Shown here piece after piece: positions 1-7,602 of a stretch of 18,528 bases of DNA. A program made the position numbers and the translations under genes. The stretch covers positions 1 through 18,528 of the forward strand of contig CAZDSQ010000037.1 of assembly GCA_964508295.1 (NCBI GenBank), in the 5' to 3' direction. The notes beneath the pieces are model-generated. The model was not told the origin of the DNA and searched no databases. It saw only the letters and a list, made by a program, of their open reading frames with translations. The stretch is from SIG578 sp964508295 (GTDB taxonomy: Bacteria; Bacillota; Clostridia; Oscillospirales; Ruminococcaceae). Every line of letters begins with the position of its first letter. Position 1 is the stretch's first letter.

Positions 1-326
1 TGTGTAGCGCCGATCTTAACATTCATATGGGGATAGCCAATAGCATTTCTTACTATCTCATAGGCTCTTCCTGCCGCAAACATTGCAAATGTGCTCGCAA
101 AAGGAACAATACCGGTTGTAGAAAGACCTGCGGCGATACCCATCATATTACATTCAGCAATTCCGCAATCGTAAAAACGCTCGGGAAATGCCTTTTTAAA
201 GCTTCCTGTTTTTGTTGCAGCAGCAAGGTCAGCGTCTAAAACAACAACGTTATCATACTGTTTTCCGAGCTCTACAAGCGCCTCGCCGTAGCTCTCTCGG
301 GTTGCTCTTTTAACTACATCAGCCAT
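1..326 (-). CDS. Transketolase C-terminal subunit, partial (3' end outside window)
   Basis: Reading the minus strand from the ATG at 324-326 gives an open frame of 108 codons that runs off the left edge without a stop. The product begins MADVVKRATRESYGEAL and contains VVLDADLAAATKTGSF, FYDCGIAECNMMGIAAGL and FAMFAAGRAYEIVRNAIGYP. This is the pyrimidine-binding domain of transketolase, with the glutamate of the GIAE motif that activates the thiamine diphosphate cofactor. The gene starts 3 bases after the stop of the N-terminal subunit gene, and its ribosome binding site GGAGGC overlaps that gene's end, suggesting translational coupling. The two subunits together would transfer two-carbon units in the non-oxidative pentose phosphate pathway in the cytoplasm. 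A split transketolase is well known in Clostridia and archaea. Only the first third or so of the subunit is visible. Confidence 0.93.
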   Translation of the reverse strand, partial: MADVVKRATRESYGEALVELGKQYDNVVVLDADLAAATKTGSFKKAFPERFYDCGIAECNMMGIAAGLSTTGIVPFASTFAMFAAGRAYEIVRNAIGYPHMNVKIGAT

Positions 327-329
327 TGT

Positions 330-1172
330 TTACGCCTCCAATTCTTTGAGAGCTGCATTAAGCTCGTTCATTGCAATTTCATACTGCTCATCATTAGGAG
401 CGGCACCGTGCCAGGAAACAGAGTTCTCCATGTAAGAAACACCTTTGCCCTTAACGCTCTTCTGAATAATAACCGAAGGCTTATCTTTAACCTTTTTAGC
501 AGCCTCAAAAGCAGCTTCATACTGGTCAAAATCGTGAGCATCAATAACGATTACGTTCCAACCGAAAGCCTCGAATTTCTTATCGAAAGGCTCGGGAGAA
601 CAAACTTCGCTAAGCGTACCGTCGATCTGAAGGCCGTTGTAGTCAACAATAGCACAAAGATTATCAAGCTTTTTGCTTGCAGCAAACATAGCAGCTTCCC
701 AAACCTGTCCCTCCTCGCACTCACCATCACCGAGAATGGTATAAACTCTATAGCCGGCTCCGTTAACCTTTGCACCAAGAGCCATACCGCAAGCGGCAGA
801 AATACCCTGTCCAAGCGAGCCGGAGCTCATATCAACACCGGGTGTTCCCTTCATATCGGGGTGACCCTGAAGTCTGCTGCCGATGTGACGGAAGCTTGTA
901 AGCTCTTCAACGGGGAAATATCCGCGGTTTGCAAGAGCAGAATAAAGACCGGGCGAACAGTGTCCCTTGGAAAGTACAAGTCTATCCCTGTTAGCATCCT
1001 TGGGATTCTTAGGATCGATCTTCATTTCAACGAAATAAAGATATGTGAGAAGATCAGCTATAGAAAGCGACCCTCCCGGATGACCAGATTTTGCGCTGTG
1101 AACTGCCTCGATTATACCGAGTCTGATTTCGCAGGCTGTTTTTTGCAGTTGTTTCTTTTGTGTTTCCTGCAT
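330..1172 (-). CDS. Transketolase N-terminal (thiamine diphosphate-binding) subunit
   Basis: This 280-residue protein is the pyrophosphate-binding half of a split transketolase. Visible motifs are SGHPGGSLS (about residues 29-37), SKGH with the conserved histidine at 71, SGSLGQG (117-123) and the cofactor/metal motif GDG at 148-150 leading to the asparagine of DYNG at 179. The length matches stand-alone N-terminal subunits, which are about 270-285 residues. The ATG at 1170-1172 is preceded by AGGAGG with a 7-base spacer. It partners with the subunit encoded immediately downstream, forming the active site at their interface for sugar-phosphate interconversion in the pentose phosphate pathway. 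The gap to the pseudouridine synthase gene upstream is 47 bases. I see neither a terminator nor a convincing promoter there, so it may be read through from the lspA unit. Confidence 0.96.
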   Translation of the reverse strand: MQETQKKQLQKTACEIRLGIIEAVHSAKSGHPGGSLSIADLLTYLYFVEMKIDPKNPKDANRDRLVLSKGHCSPGLYSALANRGYFPVEELTSFRHIGSRLQGHPDMKGTPGVDMSSGSLGQGISAACGMALGAKVNGAGYRVYTILGDGECEEGQVWEAAMFAASKKLDNLCAIVDYNGLQIDGTLSEVCSPEPFDKKFEAFGWNVIVIDAHDFDQYEAAFEAAKKVKDKPSVIIQKSVKGKGVSYMENSVSWHGAAPNDEQYEIAMNELNAALKELEA

Positions 1173-1219
1173 TGTGCTACCTCCTAATTGAAATTTATAA
1201 ATGGCATACGGACTAAACT

Positions 1220-2143
1220 TTATTTATTTTTAAGTGAATTTAGAAAACTTGTAAAATACGACGGCAACTCGCTGTCAAAAAGCAGTTTTTCGCGCGTTAT
1301 TGGATGTGTAAAGCCCAACACCTTTGCATGCAAACATTGTCCGCTAAGTTTTTTTATAACTTTTTTCGGACCATAAATCTCATCGCCAACAAGTCCGTGA
1401 CCGAGGCTTGACATATGTACCCTTATCTGATGCGTTCTACCCGTTTCAAGCGTGCATGAAACATAGGTAAAACCGCCAAATCTTTCAAGAACCTTATAAT
1501 GAGTAACAGCGTTTTTTGAGTTATTATAGGTAATTGCCATCTGCTTTCTGTGAACGGGATGCCTACCTATAGGCGCATCAACGGTGCCGTTATCCTGCTT
1601 TATATTGCCATACACTACAGCGTGATACTCCCTTTTGATCGAGTGAACAGAAAACTGTTCAGATAGTCCTACGTGAGCCGCATCGCTCTTTGCTACTACT
1701 AAAAGTCCGCTTGTGTCCTTGTCAATTCTATGTACAATTCCTGGGCGGTTTACACCGTTTATCCCCGAAAGTTCTCCCCTGCAGTGAAAGAGAAGCGCGT
1801 TTACAAGGGTTCCACTATAGTTCCCAGGAGCAGGATGAACAACCATTCCCTTTGGCTTGTTTACGACCAAAAGGTCTTTATCCTCGTAAACAATATCAAG
1901 AGGAATATCCTCGGGCAAAATTTCTAAATCTTCGTTATCAGGAACGGTTAAGCAAACCTTATCCCCTGCGCAAAGTTTATAGCTTTTGGAAACGAGCTTA
2001 TCGTTTACCAAAACCCCGCCGTCCTCTATTATTTTTTGAACGCGGCTTCGTGTAAAGGTTTCCACCTTTTCACACAAAAAAGAATCAATTCGTTTTCCGT
2101 TATCCTCGGTTTCCGCCAAAAGCATTATTTCCTGCTCATTCAT
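1220..2143 (-). CDS. RluA/RluD-family 23S rRNA (or tRNA) pseudouridine synthase, YlyB-like
   Basis: The 307-residue protein converts specific uridines to pseudouridine in structured RNA. It has an N-terminal S4 RNA-binding domain (about residues 17-62, with RIDSFL and SRVQKIIEDGGVLVN) followed by the RluA catalytic domain. The signature HRIDKDTSG lies at 138-146, with the catalytic aspartate at 141. Other family landmarks are NKPKGMVVHP, ETGRTHQIRVH and LHA near the C-terminus. Its ATG overlaps the 3' end of lspA by 8 bases (ATGAATGA), so the two are probably translationally coupled. In Bacillus subtilis the equivalent gene, ylyB, also follows lspA. The S4 domain and overall architecture resemble RluD, but the exact RNA target cannot be read from sequence, so I give no symbol. 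Confidence 0.94.
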   Translation of the reverse strand: MNEQEIMLLAETEDNGKRIDSFLCEKVETFTRSRVQKIIEDGGVLVNDKLVSKSYKLCAGDKVCLTVPDNEDLEILPEDIPLDIVYEDKDLLVVNKPKGMVVHPAPGNYSGTLVNALLFHCRGELSGINGVNRPGIVHRIDKDTSGLLVVAKSDAAHVGLSEQFSVHSIKREYHAVVYGNIKQDNGTVDAPIGRHPVHRKQMAITYNNSKNAVTHYKVLERFGGFTYVSCTLETGRTHQIRVHMSSLGHGLVGDEIYGPKKVIKKLSGQCLHAKVLGFTHPITREKLLFDSELPSYFTSFLNSLKNK

Positions 2144-2672
2144 TGGCAGCTACCTCAGATTTTTTCTTGTTATCCTTATACTCTTTATAGATAAGATAAA
2201 TGTAAATGGCTATTAAAAGGAAAACGCCTATTACAACACAACAATCAGCGAAATTAAAGACGGCAAAGTTTATAAGTCTGAAATCAACAAAGTCGACAAC
2301 CTTGCCTTGAAACAGCGCCTCGCCTCTGAAAAATCTATCGATCAAATTCCCTATTCCGCCCGAAATGATAAGACCTAACGAGCAGAGAGTCGGAATATGA
2401 GTCATAGATTTTGAAAAGAAGTAAATTACTAATCCAATCATCATAACAGAGGTTACTCCGCACAGAAGCCAGGATTGTCCCGACATCATACTGAATGCCG
2501 CGCCGTCATTTAAAACATAAGTAATGTGCAAAACATTACTTATAACAGGAATAGTGTCATAAAGCTGCATATTACTGACAACTGCAAATTTTATAAGCTG
2601 GTCAATTCCAATAAGCACAAGCGCAGAAAGGATAATGATAAGCTTGATTCTGCCGATTGACAGTTTCTTCAT
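2136..2672 (-). CDS. lspA: Lipoprotein signal peptidase (signal peptidase II)
   Basis: This 178-residue polytopic membrane protein removes the signal peptide from diacylglyceryl-modified prolipoproteins. Four hydrophobic stretches are visible at about residues 10-30, 65-86, 95-110 and 138-160. The family motifs are present: NDGAAFS at 55-61, GNLIDR with a catalytic aspartate at 112, and FNFAD with the second catalytic aspartate at 143. Length is slightly above the usual 150-170 because of a lysine-rich cytoplasmic tail (KEYKDNKKKSE). The ATG at 2670-2672 follows AGGAGG with an 8-base spacer. It lies between ileS and the pseudouridine synthase gene, the classic ileS-lspA neighbourhood, and overlaps the latter by 8 bases. 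Confidence 0.97.
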   Translation of the reverse strand: MKKLSIGRIKLIIILSALVLIGIDQLIKFAVVSNMQLYDTIPVISNVLHITYVLNDGAAFSMMSGQSWLLCGVTSVMMIGLVIYFFSKSMTHIPTLCSLGLIISGGIGNLIDRFFRGEALFQGKVVDFVDFRLINFAVFNFADCCVVIGVFLLIAIYIYLIYKEYKDNKKKSEVAANE

Positions 2673-2696
2673 TTATGACACCTCCTATCAAAAGTC

Positions 2697-2718
2697 AGCA
2701 GGGCGCTTTGGCCCTGCT
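2697..2718 (-). terminator. Hairpin in the ileS-lspA gap, weak terminator or RNA-processing stem
   Basis: An 8-base-pair GC-rich stem (AGCAGGGC / GCCCTGCT) with a 6-base loop begins 8 bases after the ileS stop codon. On the transcribed strand it is followed by GACTTTTGATAGG, so the T-run is only four long and offset. That makes it a weak or partial terminator at best. It would let ileS and lspA be expressed at different levels while keeping them in one transcript, or could protect the ileS 3' end. The next bases are the lspA ribosome binding site. Confidence 0.5.
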
Positions 2719-2726
2719 ATCTTTAT

Positions 2727-5513
2727 TTATTTTACAACAGCCGCACATCTTTCGCAAATTTCGGGATGCTCTGCATCGCAGCCAACGCTATCGCTATAGG
2801 TCCAGCAGCGAGCGCATTTTGCTCCGCCTGCCTTAGCAGCCTCTATTCCAAGCTCTTTAAGCTCTTCGTCGCACTTGCCGCCGTTTCCTTTAACAACAGA
2901 AACCTTGGATACGATAAGAACCTGAGGAAGAATTGCCTTTACAGAGTCTAAGAACTCGTAAAGCTCGCCGTCAGCATAAAGCTTAACCTCTGCATCAAGA
3001 GATGAGCCGATAACCTTTTGGCTTCTAAGCTCCTCGAGCTGCTTTTTAACAGCGTCCTTTACAGCGTGAATTCTTTCCCACTTCTCCATAAATCCTACCC
3101 GAGCAGTTAAGTCCTCTTTTGCAGGCATATCGTTAAGAAGTACATTTTCAGTATTCTCACTTTCAAGGTGAGGCATACTCTGCCAGATCTCCTCTGCGGT
3201 AAATGCAAGTATAGGCGCAAGCATTCTTGTGAGCGAATTTAAGATAATGTATATTGCGCTCTGTGCAGCTCTTCTGGAACCACCATCAGTTTTATCGCAA
3301 TACAATCTATCCTTAAGAACGTCAAGATAGAAGTTTGACATATCAACTATGCAGAAATCACGGATCGAGTGATAAACCTGATGGAACTCAAAGGCATCGT
3401 AAGCATCGTATACCTTTTGTTTAAGCTCTTCAAGCTTAATGAGTGCCCATTTATCGATCTCGGCCATATCGTCAAACTTAACCATATTCTTATTGGGATC
3501 AAAGTCCGAGATATTTCCAAGGATATATCTTGCGGTGTTGCGGATCTTTCTGTAACCCTCCGAAAGCTGTTTTAAGATATCCTTTGAAATTCTGATATCA
3601 GCGTGATAGTCAGAAGAAGCAACCCACAGTCTTAAAATATCAGCACCGTACTCGTCGAGAATTTCCGAAGCGAGAATTCCGTTTCCAAGAGATTTGGACA
3701 TCTTTTTACCCTCGCCATCAACAACCCAGCCGTGTGTACAAACAGCCTTGTAAGGAGCCTTACCACACCAAGCAACCGAGGTAAGAAGCGAAGACTGAAA
3801 CCAACCACGATACTGGTCAGCGCCCTCTAAATAGAGGTCGGCAGGCCAAGCAACTTCATCTCTCTGCTGCAGAACCGCGGCGTGAGATGAACCCGAGTCA
3901 AACCAAACGTCCATAATATCGGTTTCCTTAGTGAAGACAGAGTGTCCGCACTCTTTACATACAGTTCCCTTAGGAAGAATATCTGCAGCATCGGTTGTAT
4001 ACCAAGCGTCAGAACCGTTTTTACGGAAAAGCTCTGCAACTGCCTTAATGCTATCTTTATCAATATGCTCCTTACCGCACTTTTCGCAGTAGAATATGGG
4101 AATAGGAACACCCCATGTACGCTGACGGGAAATACACCAGTCGCTTCTATCGCGGACCATTCCCTTAATGCGCTCCTCGCCCCATTCGGGAATCCAATTA
4201 ACGTCCTCGATAGCTTTGATAGCAGCATCTTTAAATCCGTCAATCGAACAGAACCACTGTTTTGTTGCTCTGAAAAGAACGGGATCCTTACAACGCCAGC
4301 AGTGAGGATACTGGTGAATAATTTTCTGGATTGCAAAAAGGCTTCCGGTTTCTTCGAGGTGAATTGCGATTGCCTTGTTTGCGTCATTTGTGGAAAGTCC
4401 TGCAAACTGACCTGCTTCCTCAGTCATATAACCCTTTGAGTCAACAGGAACAACGATGGGAATCTGAGGATAGTTTCTGCAAACCTCAAAGTCCTCAACG
4501 CCGTGTCCGGGAGCGGTGTGAACGCATCCTGTACCGCTCTCTAAGGTTACGTGGTTACCGACGATGACAAGGGAGGTTCTGTCGATAAAGGGGTGCGCAG
4601 TTTCAATAAGCTCAAGCTCGCTTCCCTTTGCTCTGCCGACAATCTCATATTCCTCGATCTTGCCTGCCTGCATTGTTGTTTCAACAAGCTCTTCTGCAAT
4701 TACATAAAACTCGCCGTTTGCCTTGACAACAGCATAGGTGTACTCAGGGCCGATACAAACTGCAACGTTAGCAGGCAGAGTCCATGTAGTAGTTGTCCAG
4801 ATTACGAAATAGGTTTTATCAGGATCTGCGCCGATGGCTGAAAGCTTGCCCTTATCGTCGGTTACTCTGAATTTTACATAAATTGAATGGCAGGGATCCT
4901 CTGCGTACTCAATCTCAGCCTCAGCAAGAGCGGTTTCGCAGGTAGGACACCAGTAAACAGGCTTAAGACCTTTATAAATATAGCCCTTTTCAGCCATATC
5001 GCCGAAAATTTCAATCTGCTTTGCCTCAAACTCAGGTTTAAGGGTTAAATAAGGATCAGAATAATCTCCGATAGAGCCTAAGCGCTTAAACTGATTTCTC
5101 TGATTATCAACATAGGAAAGAGCAAACTCTTTACAATGCCGCCTTAAATCAACGGGAGAAAGAACAGCTCTGTCAACTCCGATTTTCTTGATAGCCTTTA
5201 ACTCGATCGGCAATCCGTGTGTATCCCAACCGGGAATAAACGGAGCGCAGAAGCCAGCCATATTCTTATATTTAATTATAAAGTCTTTAAGCACCTTATT
5301 TAGCGCAGTTCCCAGATGGATATCACCGTTTGCATACGGAGGTCCGTCATGAAGGATATACTTAGGTCTGCCCTCGTTTTTCTTGATGATTTTTCCGTAA
5401 ATGTCCTGCTCGTCAATCTTCTTGAACATTTCAGGCTCTCTCTGCGGAAGACCTGCGCGCATCGCAAACTCGGTCTGCGGCAGGTTTAGTGTCTGGTTAT
5501 AATCCTGTGGCAT
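2727..5513 (-). CDS. ileS: Isoleucyl-tRNA synthetase
   Basis: The 928-residue cytoplasmic enzyme charges tRNA-Ile with isoleucine. It has the class I signatures HLGT at 66-69 (HIGH motif) and KMSKS at 604-608, with the editing domain inserted between (TTTTWTLP near 240 and HTAPGHG near 332-338). A C-terminal zinc finger is complete: cysteines 900, 903, 920 and 923. That finger and the length indicate the ordinary bacterial type rather than the longer eukaryote-like, mupirocin-resistant type. The ATG at 5511-5513 follows AGGAG with an 8-base spacer. It is only 24 bases downstream of divIVA, leaving no room for the T-box leader that often precedes ileS in Firmicutes, so its expression probably follows the upstream operon. 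Confidence 0.98.
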   Translation of the reverse strand: MPQDYNQTLNLPQTEFAMRAGLPQREPEMFKKIDEQDIYGKIIKKNEGRPKYILHDGPPYANGDIHLGTALNKVLKDFIIKYKNMAGFCAPFIPGWDTHGLPIELKAIKKIGVDRAVLSPVDLRRHCKEFALSYVDNQRNQFKRLGSIGDYSDPYLTLKPEFEAKQIEIFGDMAEKGYIYKGLKPVYWCPTCETALAEAEIEYAEDPCHSIYVKFRVTDDKGKLSAIGADPDKTYFVIWTTTTWTLPANVAVCIGPEYTYAVVKANGEFYVIAEELVETTMQAGKIEEYEIVGRAKGSELELIETAHPFIDRTSLVIVGNHVTLESGTGCVHTAPGHGVEDFEVCRNYPQIPIVVPVDSKGYMTEEAGQFAGLSTNDANKAIAIHLEETGSLFAIQKIIHQYPHCWRCKDPVLFRATKQWFCSIDGFKDAAIKAIEDVNWIPEWGEERIKGMVRDRSDWCISRQRTWGVPIPIFYCEKCGKEHIDKDSIKAVAELFRKNGSDAWYTTDAADILPKGTVCKECGHSVFTKETDIMDVWFDSGSSHAAVLQQRDEVAWPADLYLEGADQYRGWFQSSLLTSVAWCGKAPYKAVCTHGWVVDGEGKKMSKSLGNGILASEILDEYGADILRLWVASSDYHADIRISKDILKQLSEGYRKIRNTARYILGNISDFDPNKNMVKFDDMAEIDKWALIKLEELKQKVYDAYDAFEFHQVYHSIRDFCIVDMSNFYLDVLKDRLYCDKTDGGSRRAAQSAIYIILNSLTRMLAPILAFTAEEIWQSMPHLESENTENVLLNDMPAKEDLTARVGFMEKWERIHAVKDAVKKQLEELRSQKVIGSSLDAEVKLYADGELYEFLDSVKAILPQVLIVSKVSVVKGNGGKCDEELKELGIEAAKAGGAKCARCWTYSDSVGCDAEHPEICERCAAVVK

Positions 5514-5537
5514 CTTGTTCTCTCCTCAAATGATTGT

Positions 5538-6332
5538 TTATCTTTTTCCTTCGTCGTCCAAATCGTATCCATCGCCAAACTTAAGCGGGCCAAATTTAGA
5601 TTCTTTTTTATCATCTTTTTCATCAAAACGGCTGAATTTAAATCCACCGCTGATTTTAAAGCCTTCTTCCTCGGGCTCCTCGCCACTGGTTTCCTGCTCG
5701 ATAATTTCCGGCTTTACTTCCTCTACAGCATCGGGCTCAGCTACTATCTCAGCTGCAGGTTCCTCTACAACCTCGGGTGCAGCAACAATTTCAGCCTCAG
5801 CAGCAGGTTCTACTCTAACCTCGTGCTCGATAACATTAACTTCTGTTTCAATTTTAGGCTCTACAGTTTCCTCAGCCTTTTCGCGCTCAACCTCGGGAAT
5901 GCTCTTAATCATATCTATGTGGGAATTATACATAGTAAGCATCTTGGTTCTGAAAGCATCAACCTCGCGCTTCATTTTATTCAAGATAACTTCCTCGCGC
6001 TTAACCTCGTCCTTAACATTTTTGACAATATTTTCGGACTTAATGGTTGCATCGCGCATAATAATTTCAGCGCGGTTCTTAGCCTCTTTAAGAATACTGT
6101 CACCAAGCTTCTGCGCGCCAAGAAGCGCTTGACGAAGGCTATCCTCTTCGTTTCTGTATTCCTCTATTTTGTTTGCAAGAACAACGAGCTTTTTTTCGGT
6201 TTCTGCCTTTTCGTTTTCAAGAGCAGAAACGTAATCAATAACCTCATTTAAAAAGTTTTCGACATCCTCCACCTTATAGCCAAAGGCAGCCTTGTCAAAT
6301 TTTTTGTTTTTAATTTCATTAAGTGTATGCAC
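5538..6332 (-). CDS. divIVA: DivIVA-family cell division / polar scaffold protein
   Basis: This 264-residue protein is a coiled-coil scaffold that binds curved membrane at septa and poles and recruits partner proteins. The N-terminal DivIVA domain is clear (FDKAAFGYKVEDVENFLNEV at about 12-31), followed by a long coiled coil to about residue 150. Residues 150-223 form an acidic low-complexity linker of Glu, Val, Ala and Pro. The last 40 residues return to a basic and aromatic pattern (GFKIS, GFKFSRF, LKFGDGYDLDDEG). The start is a GTG at 6330-6332 set by GGGAGG with an 8-base spacer. It sits in the canonical order sepF-ylmH-divIVA-ileS; ylmG, found between sepF and ylmH in Bacillus, is absent. 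The linker and tail are lineage-variable parts of the family and their partners are not known to me. Confidence 0.95.
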   Translation of the reverse strand: MHTLNEIKNKKFDKAAFGYKVEDVENFLNEVIDYVSALENEKAETEKKLVVLANKIEEYRNEEDSLRQALLGAQKLGDSILKEAKNRAEIIMRDATIKSENIVKNVKDEVKREEVILNKMKREVDAFRTKMLTMYNSHIDMIKSIPEVEREKAEETVEPKIETEVNVIEHEVRVEPAAEAEIVAAPEVVEEPAAEIVAEPDAVEEVKPEIIEQETSGEEPEEEGFKISGGFKFSRFDEKDDKKESKFGPLKFGDGYDLDDEGKR

Positions 6333-6340
6333 CGAGGAAA

Positions 6341-6346
6341 CCTCCC
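6341..6346 (-). promoter_or_regulatory. Ribosome binding site for divIVA (GTG start)
   Basis: GGGAGG on the minus strand, 8 bases before the GTG at 6332-6330 and adjoining the end of the ylmH stop codon. It fixes the divIVA start as GTG; no in-frame ATG lies near the start of the conserved domain. Confidence 0.8.
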
Positions 6347-6347
6347 A

Positions 6348-7121
6348 TTAAATATATTTTTTATAATAAAGGACTAATCTTCCTTTTTTGGTCTTAGCAT
6401 TACATTGCCCAATCACGAACTTTCCAACTGAGCGGATGGAAACTGTGTCACCCTCATTTAAGCATTTTGATACCGAGGTAATGATCTCGTGATTAACACT
6501 TACTCTTTCGGACAAAACAAACTTAGCCGAGTCCGCTCTGCTTTTTGATGAAAGCGCAGCAACCACGCAGTCAAGCCGCATTGAAGAAACGATAACAGTA
6601 TCCTCTTCAAACTTGTTTTGCGCGCTACTAAGCTCATCTGACGAGCAAAGCCTTAATTTTACGCCGACATTCCCAATCTTTGAAACATTGTCAATAATAT
6701 GCGATGACATATTATTTTGCAAAGCAACAAAGCTCTTATCCTCGCCCACAAGGATGTCCCCTACTATCTCTCGTTTAATGCCAAGCGACATAAGCGAGCC
6801 GAGAAAATCACGGTGAGTAAGCGGTCGGCTATGCGAAATTTCAATGAAATCAATCGGAAATAGGCCAAACTTGTCGTTTACATAACCTGGAAAAACGCCG
6901 AACATTCTCCGTTCAGCGTTTTCAAAGCCGCCGTAAAACGCAAGCGAATCTGCGCCTACCGATGACGCGGCAAACTGAGCAATCTTTTGCTGCCGAAGGT
7001 CAAGAAACCCCGAAAACTTGGGCACATTTTTTCTATGGCATATAGAAACCAGATCCTCAATATGCGATGCAAAAATCTCTTCCTCGCGGCTAAGATTTAG
7101 CTGCCTTAGCGACTCGTTCAT
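6348..7121 (-). CDS. ylmH: YlmH-like S4-domain RNA-binding protein
   Basis: The 257-residue protein has the YlmH N-terminal and central domain (FSGFLDLRQQKIA, FYGGFENAERRMFGVFP) and a C-terminal S4 RNA-binding domain from about residue 180 (MRLDCVVAALSSKSRADSAK, then EGDTVSIRSVGKF). The family binds ribosomal RNA or tRNA-bearing ribosomes. Bacillus YlmH has been linked to rescue of obstructed 50S subunits, overlapping with the S4 protein RqcP. The location in the division cluster is conserved in Gram-positives although the link to division is not explained. The ATG at 7119-7121 is preceded by TAAGGGAT, so the Shine-Dalgarno sequence sits close to the start and overlaps the sepF stop codon; the genes are 5 bases apart and probably coupled. 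Confidence 0.92.
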   Translation of the reverse strand: MNESLRQLNLSREEEIFASHIEDLVSICHRKNVPKFSGFLDLRQQKIAQFAASSVGADSLAFYGGFENAERRMFGVFPGYVNDKFGLFPIDFIEISHSRPLTHRDFLGSLMSLGIKREIVGDILVGEDKSFVALQNNMSSHIIDNVSKIGNVGVKLRLCSSDELSSAQNKFEEDTVIVSSMRLDCVVAALSSKSRADSAKFVLSERVSVNHEIITSVSKCLNEGDTVSIRSVGKFVIGQCNAKTKKGRLVLYYKKYI

Positions 7122-7126
7122 ATCCC

Positions 7127-7573
7127 TTAGAAATAAACCCCGCTATTTTCAAGCTCATCAAGCAGGTCTCCCTCAATAGCAACATTGTAAGGAGTAATGA
7201 TAAATGTTGAGTTTGCAACACGCTTGATCTGACCGTGATTTGCATAAGCAACGCCGCTTAAGAAATCAATAAGTCTTCTTGAAACGTCCTTATTAGTAGA
7301 CTCAAGGTTAAGAACAACGGTTCTTTTAGAATTGAGGTGATCAGCGATGGTTCTCGCGTCCTCAAAGCGCTCAGGCTTTACGAGAATAACCTGAAGCTGA
7401 GTTGTGGCGTGAATATTAACAACACGGTTGCGGTTTTTTTCAGTACCGTAAGAAACAGTTGTGTCGTCAATAGAGGATTCGCTGTTGTGAATTAAATCTT
7501 CACCCAATCCATCTCTCTCATTCTCATACTGCTCATCTTCTGCATCTCCGAATAACCTTCCGAAAAATCCCAT
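7127..7573 (-). CDS. sepF: Cell division protein SepF
   Basis: This 148-residue cytoplasmic protein tethers FtsZ to the membrane and aligns the division septum. The N-terminus MGFFGRLFG forms the amphipathic membrane-targeting helix typical of SepF, followed by an acidic flexible linker to about residue 48. The SepF core follows (QLQVILVKPERFEDARTIAD, VVLNLESTNKDVSRRLIDFL, then FIITPYNV). The length matches the family's 130-160 residues. The ATG is preceded by a GAGGT ribosome binding site. The neighbours yggS upstream and ylmH and divIVA downstream give the standard order, though the interposed ylmG seen in Bacillus is missing. Confidence 0.97.
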   Translation of the reverse strand: MGFFGRLFGDAEDEQYENERDGLGEDLIHNSESSIDDTTVSYGTEKNRNRVVNIHATTQLQVILVKPERFEDARTIADHLNSKRTVVLNLESTNKDVSRRLIDFLSGVAYANHGQIKRVANSTFIITPYNVAIEGDLLDELENSGVYF

Positions 7574-7602
7574 TTTTCAGACCTCACTTTCTTTATATTA
7601 AA

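Noticed and set aside
408..1187. A 259-codon open frame on the plus strand opposite the transketolase N-terminal subunit gene
   Set aside because: It is antisense to a clearly conserved gene, has no recognisable domain and no convincing ribosome binding site. It reflects codon bias of the real gene.
1173..1219. Possible promoter before the transketolase N-terminal subunit gene
   Set aside because: A TATAAA is present but no -35 box lies at suitable spacing, so I cannot support a call.
3827..4439. Long open frames in other frames across ileS (minus 3827-4405, plus 3942-4439)
   Set aside because: Both lie inside the editing and catalytic parts of ileS, whose frame is intact from end to end, and neither product looks like a protein family.
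5664..5885. Repetitive Glu/Val/Ala/Pro stretch in divIVA as a DNA tandem repeat
   Set aside because: The residues recur loosely but the bases show no regular period; it is better described as a low-complexity linker.
5515..6132. A 205-codon plus-strand frame rich in Ser and Thr opposite divIVA
   Set aside because: The low-complexity product mirrors the Glu/Ala/Val-rich linker of DivIVA read on the opposite strand.
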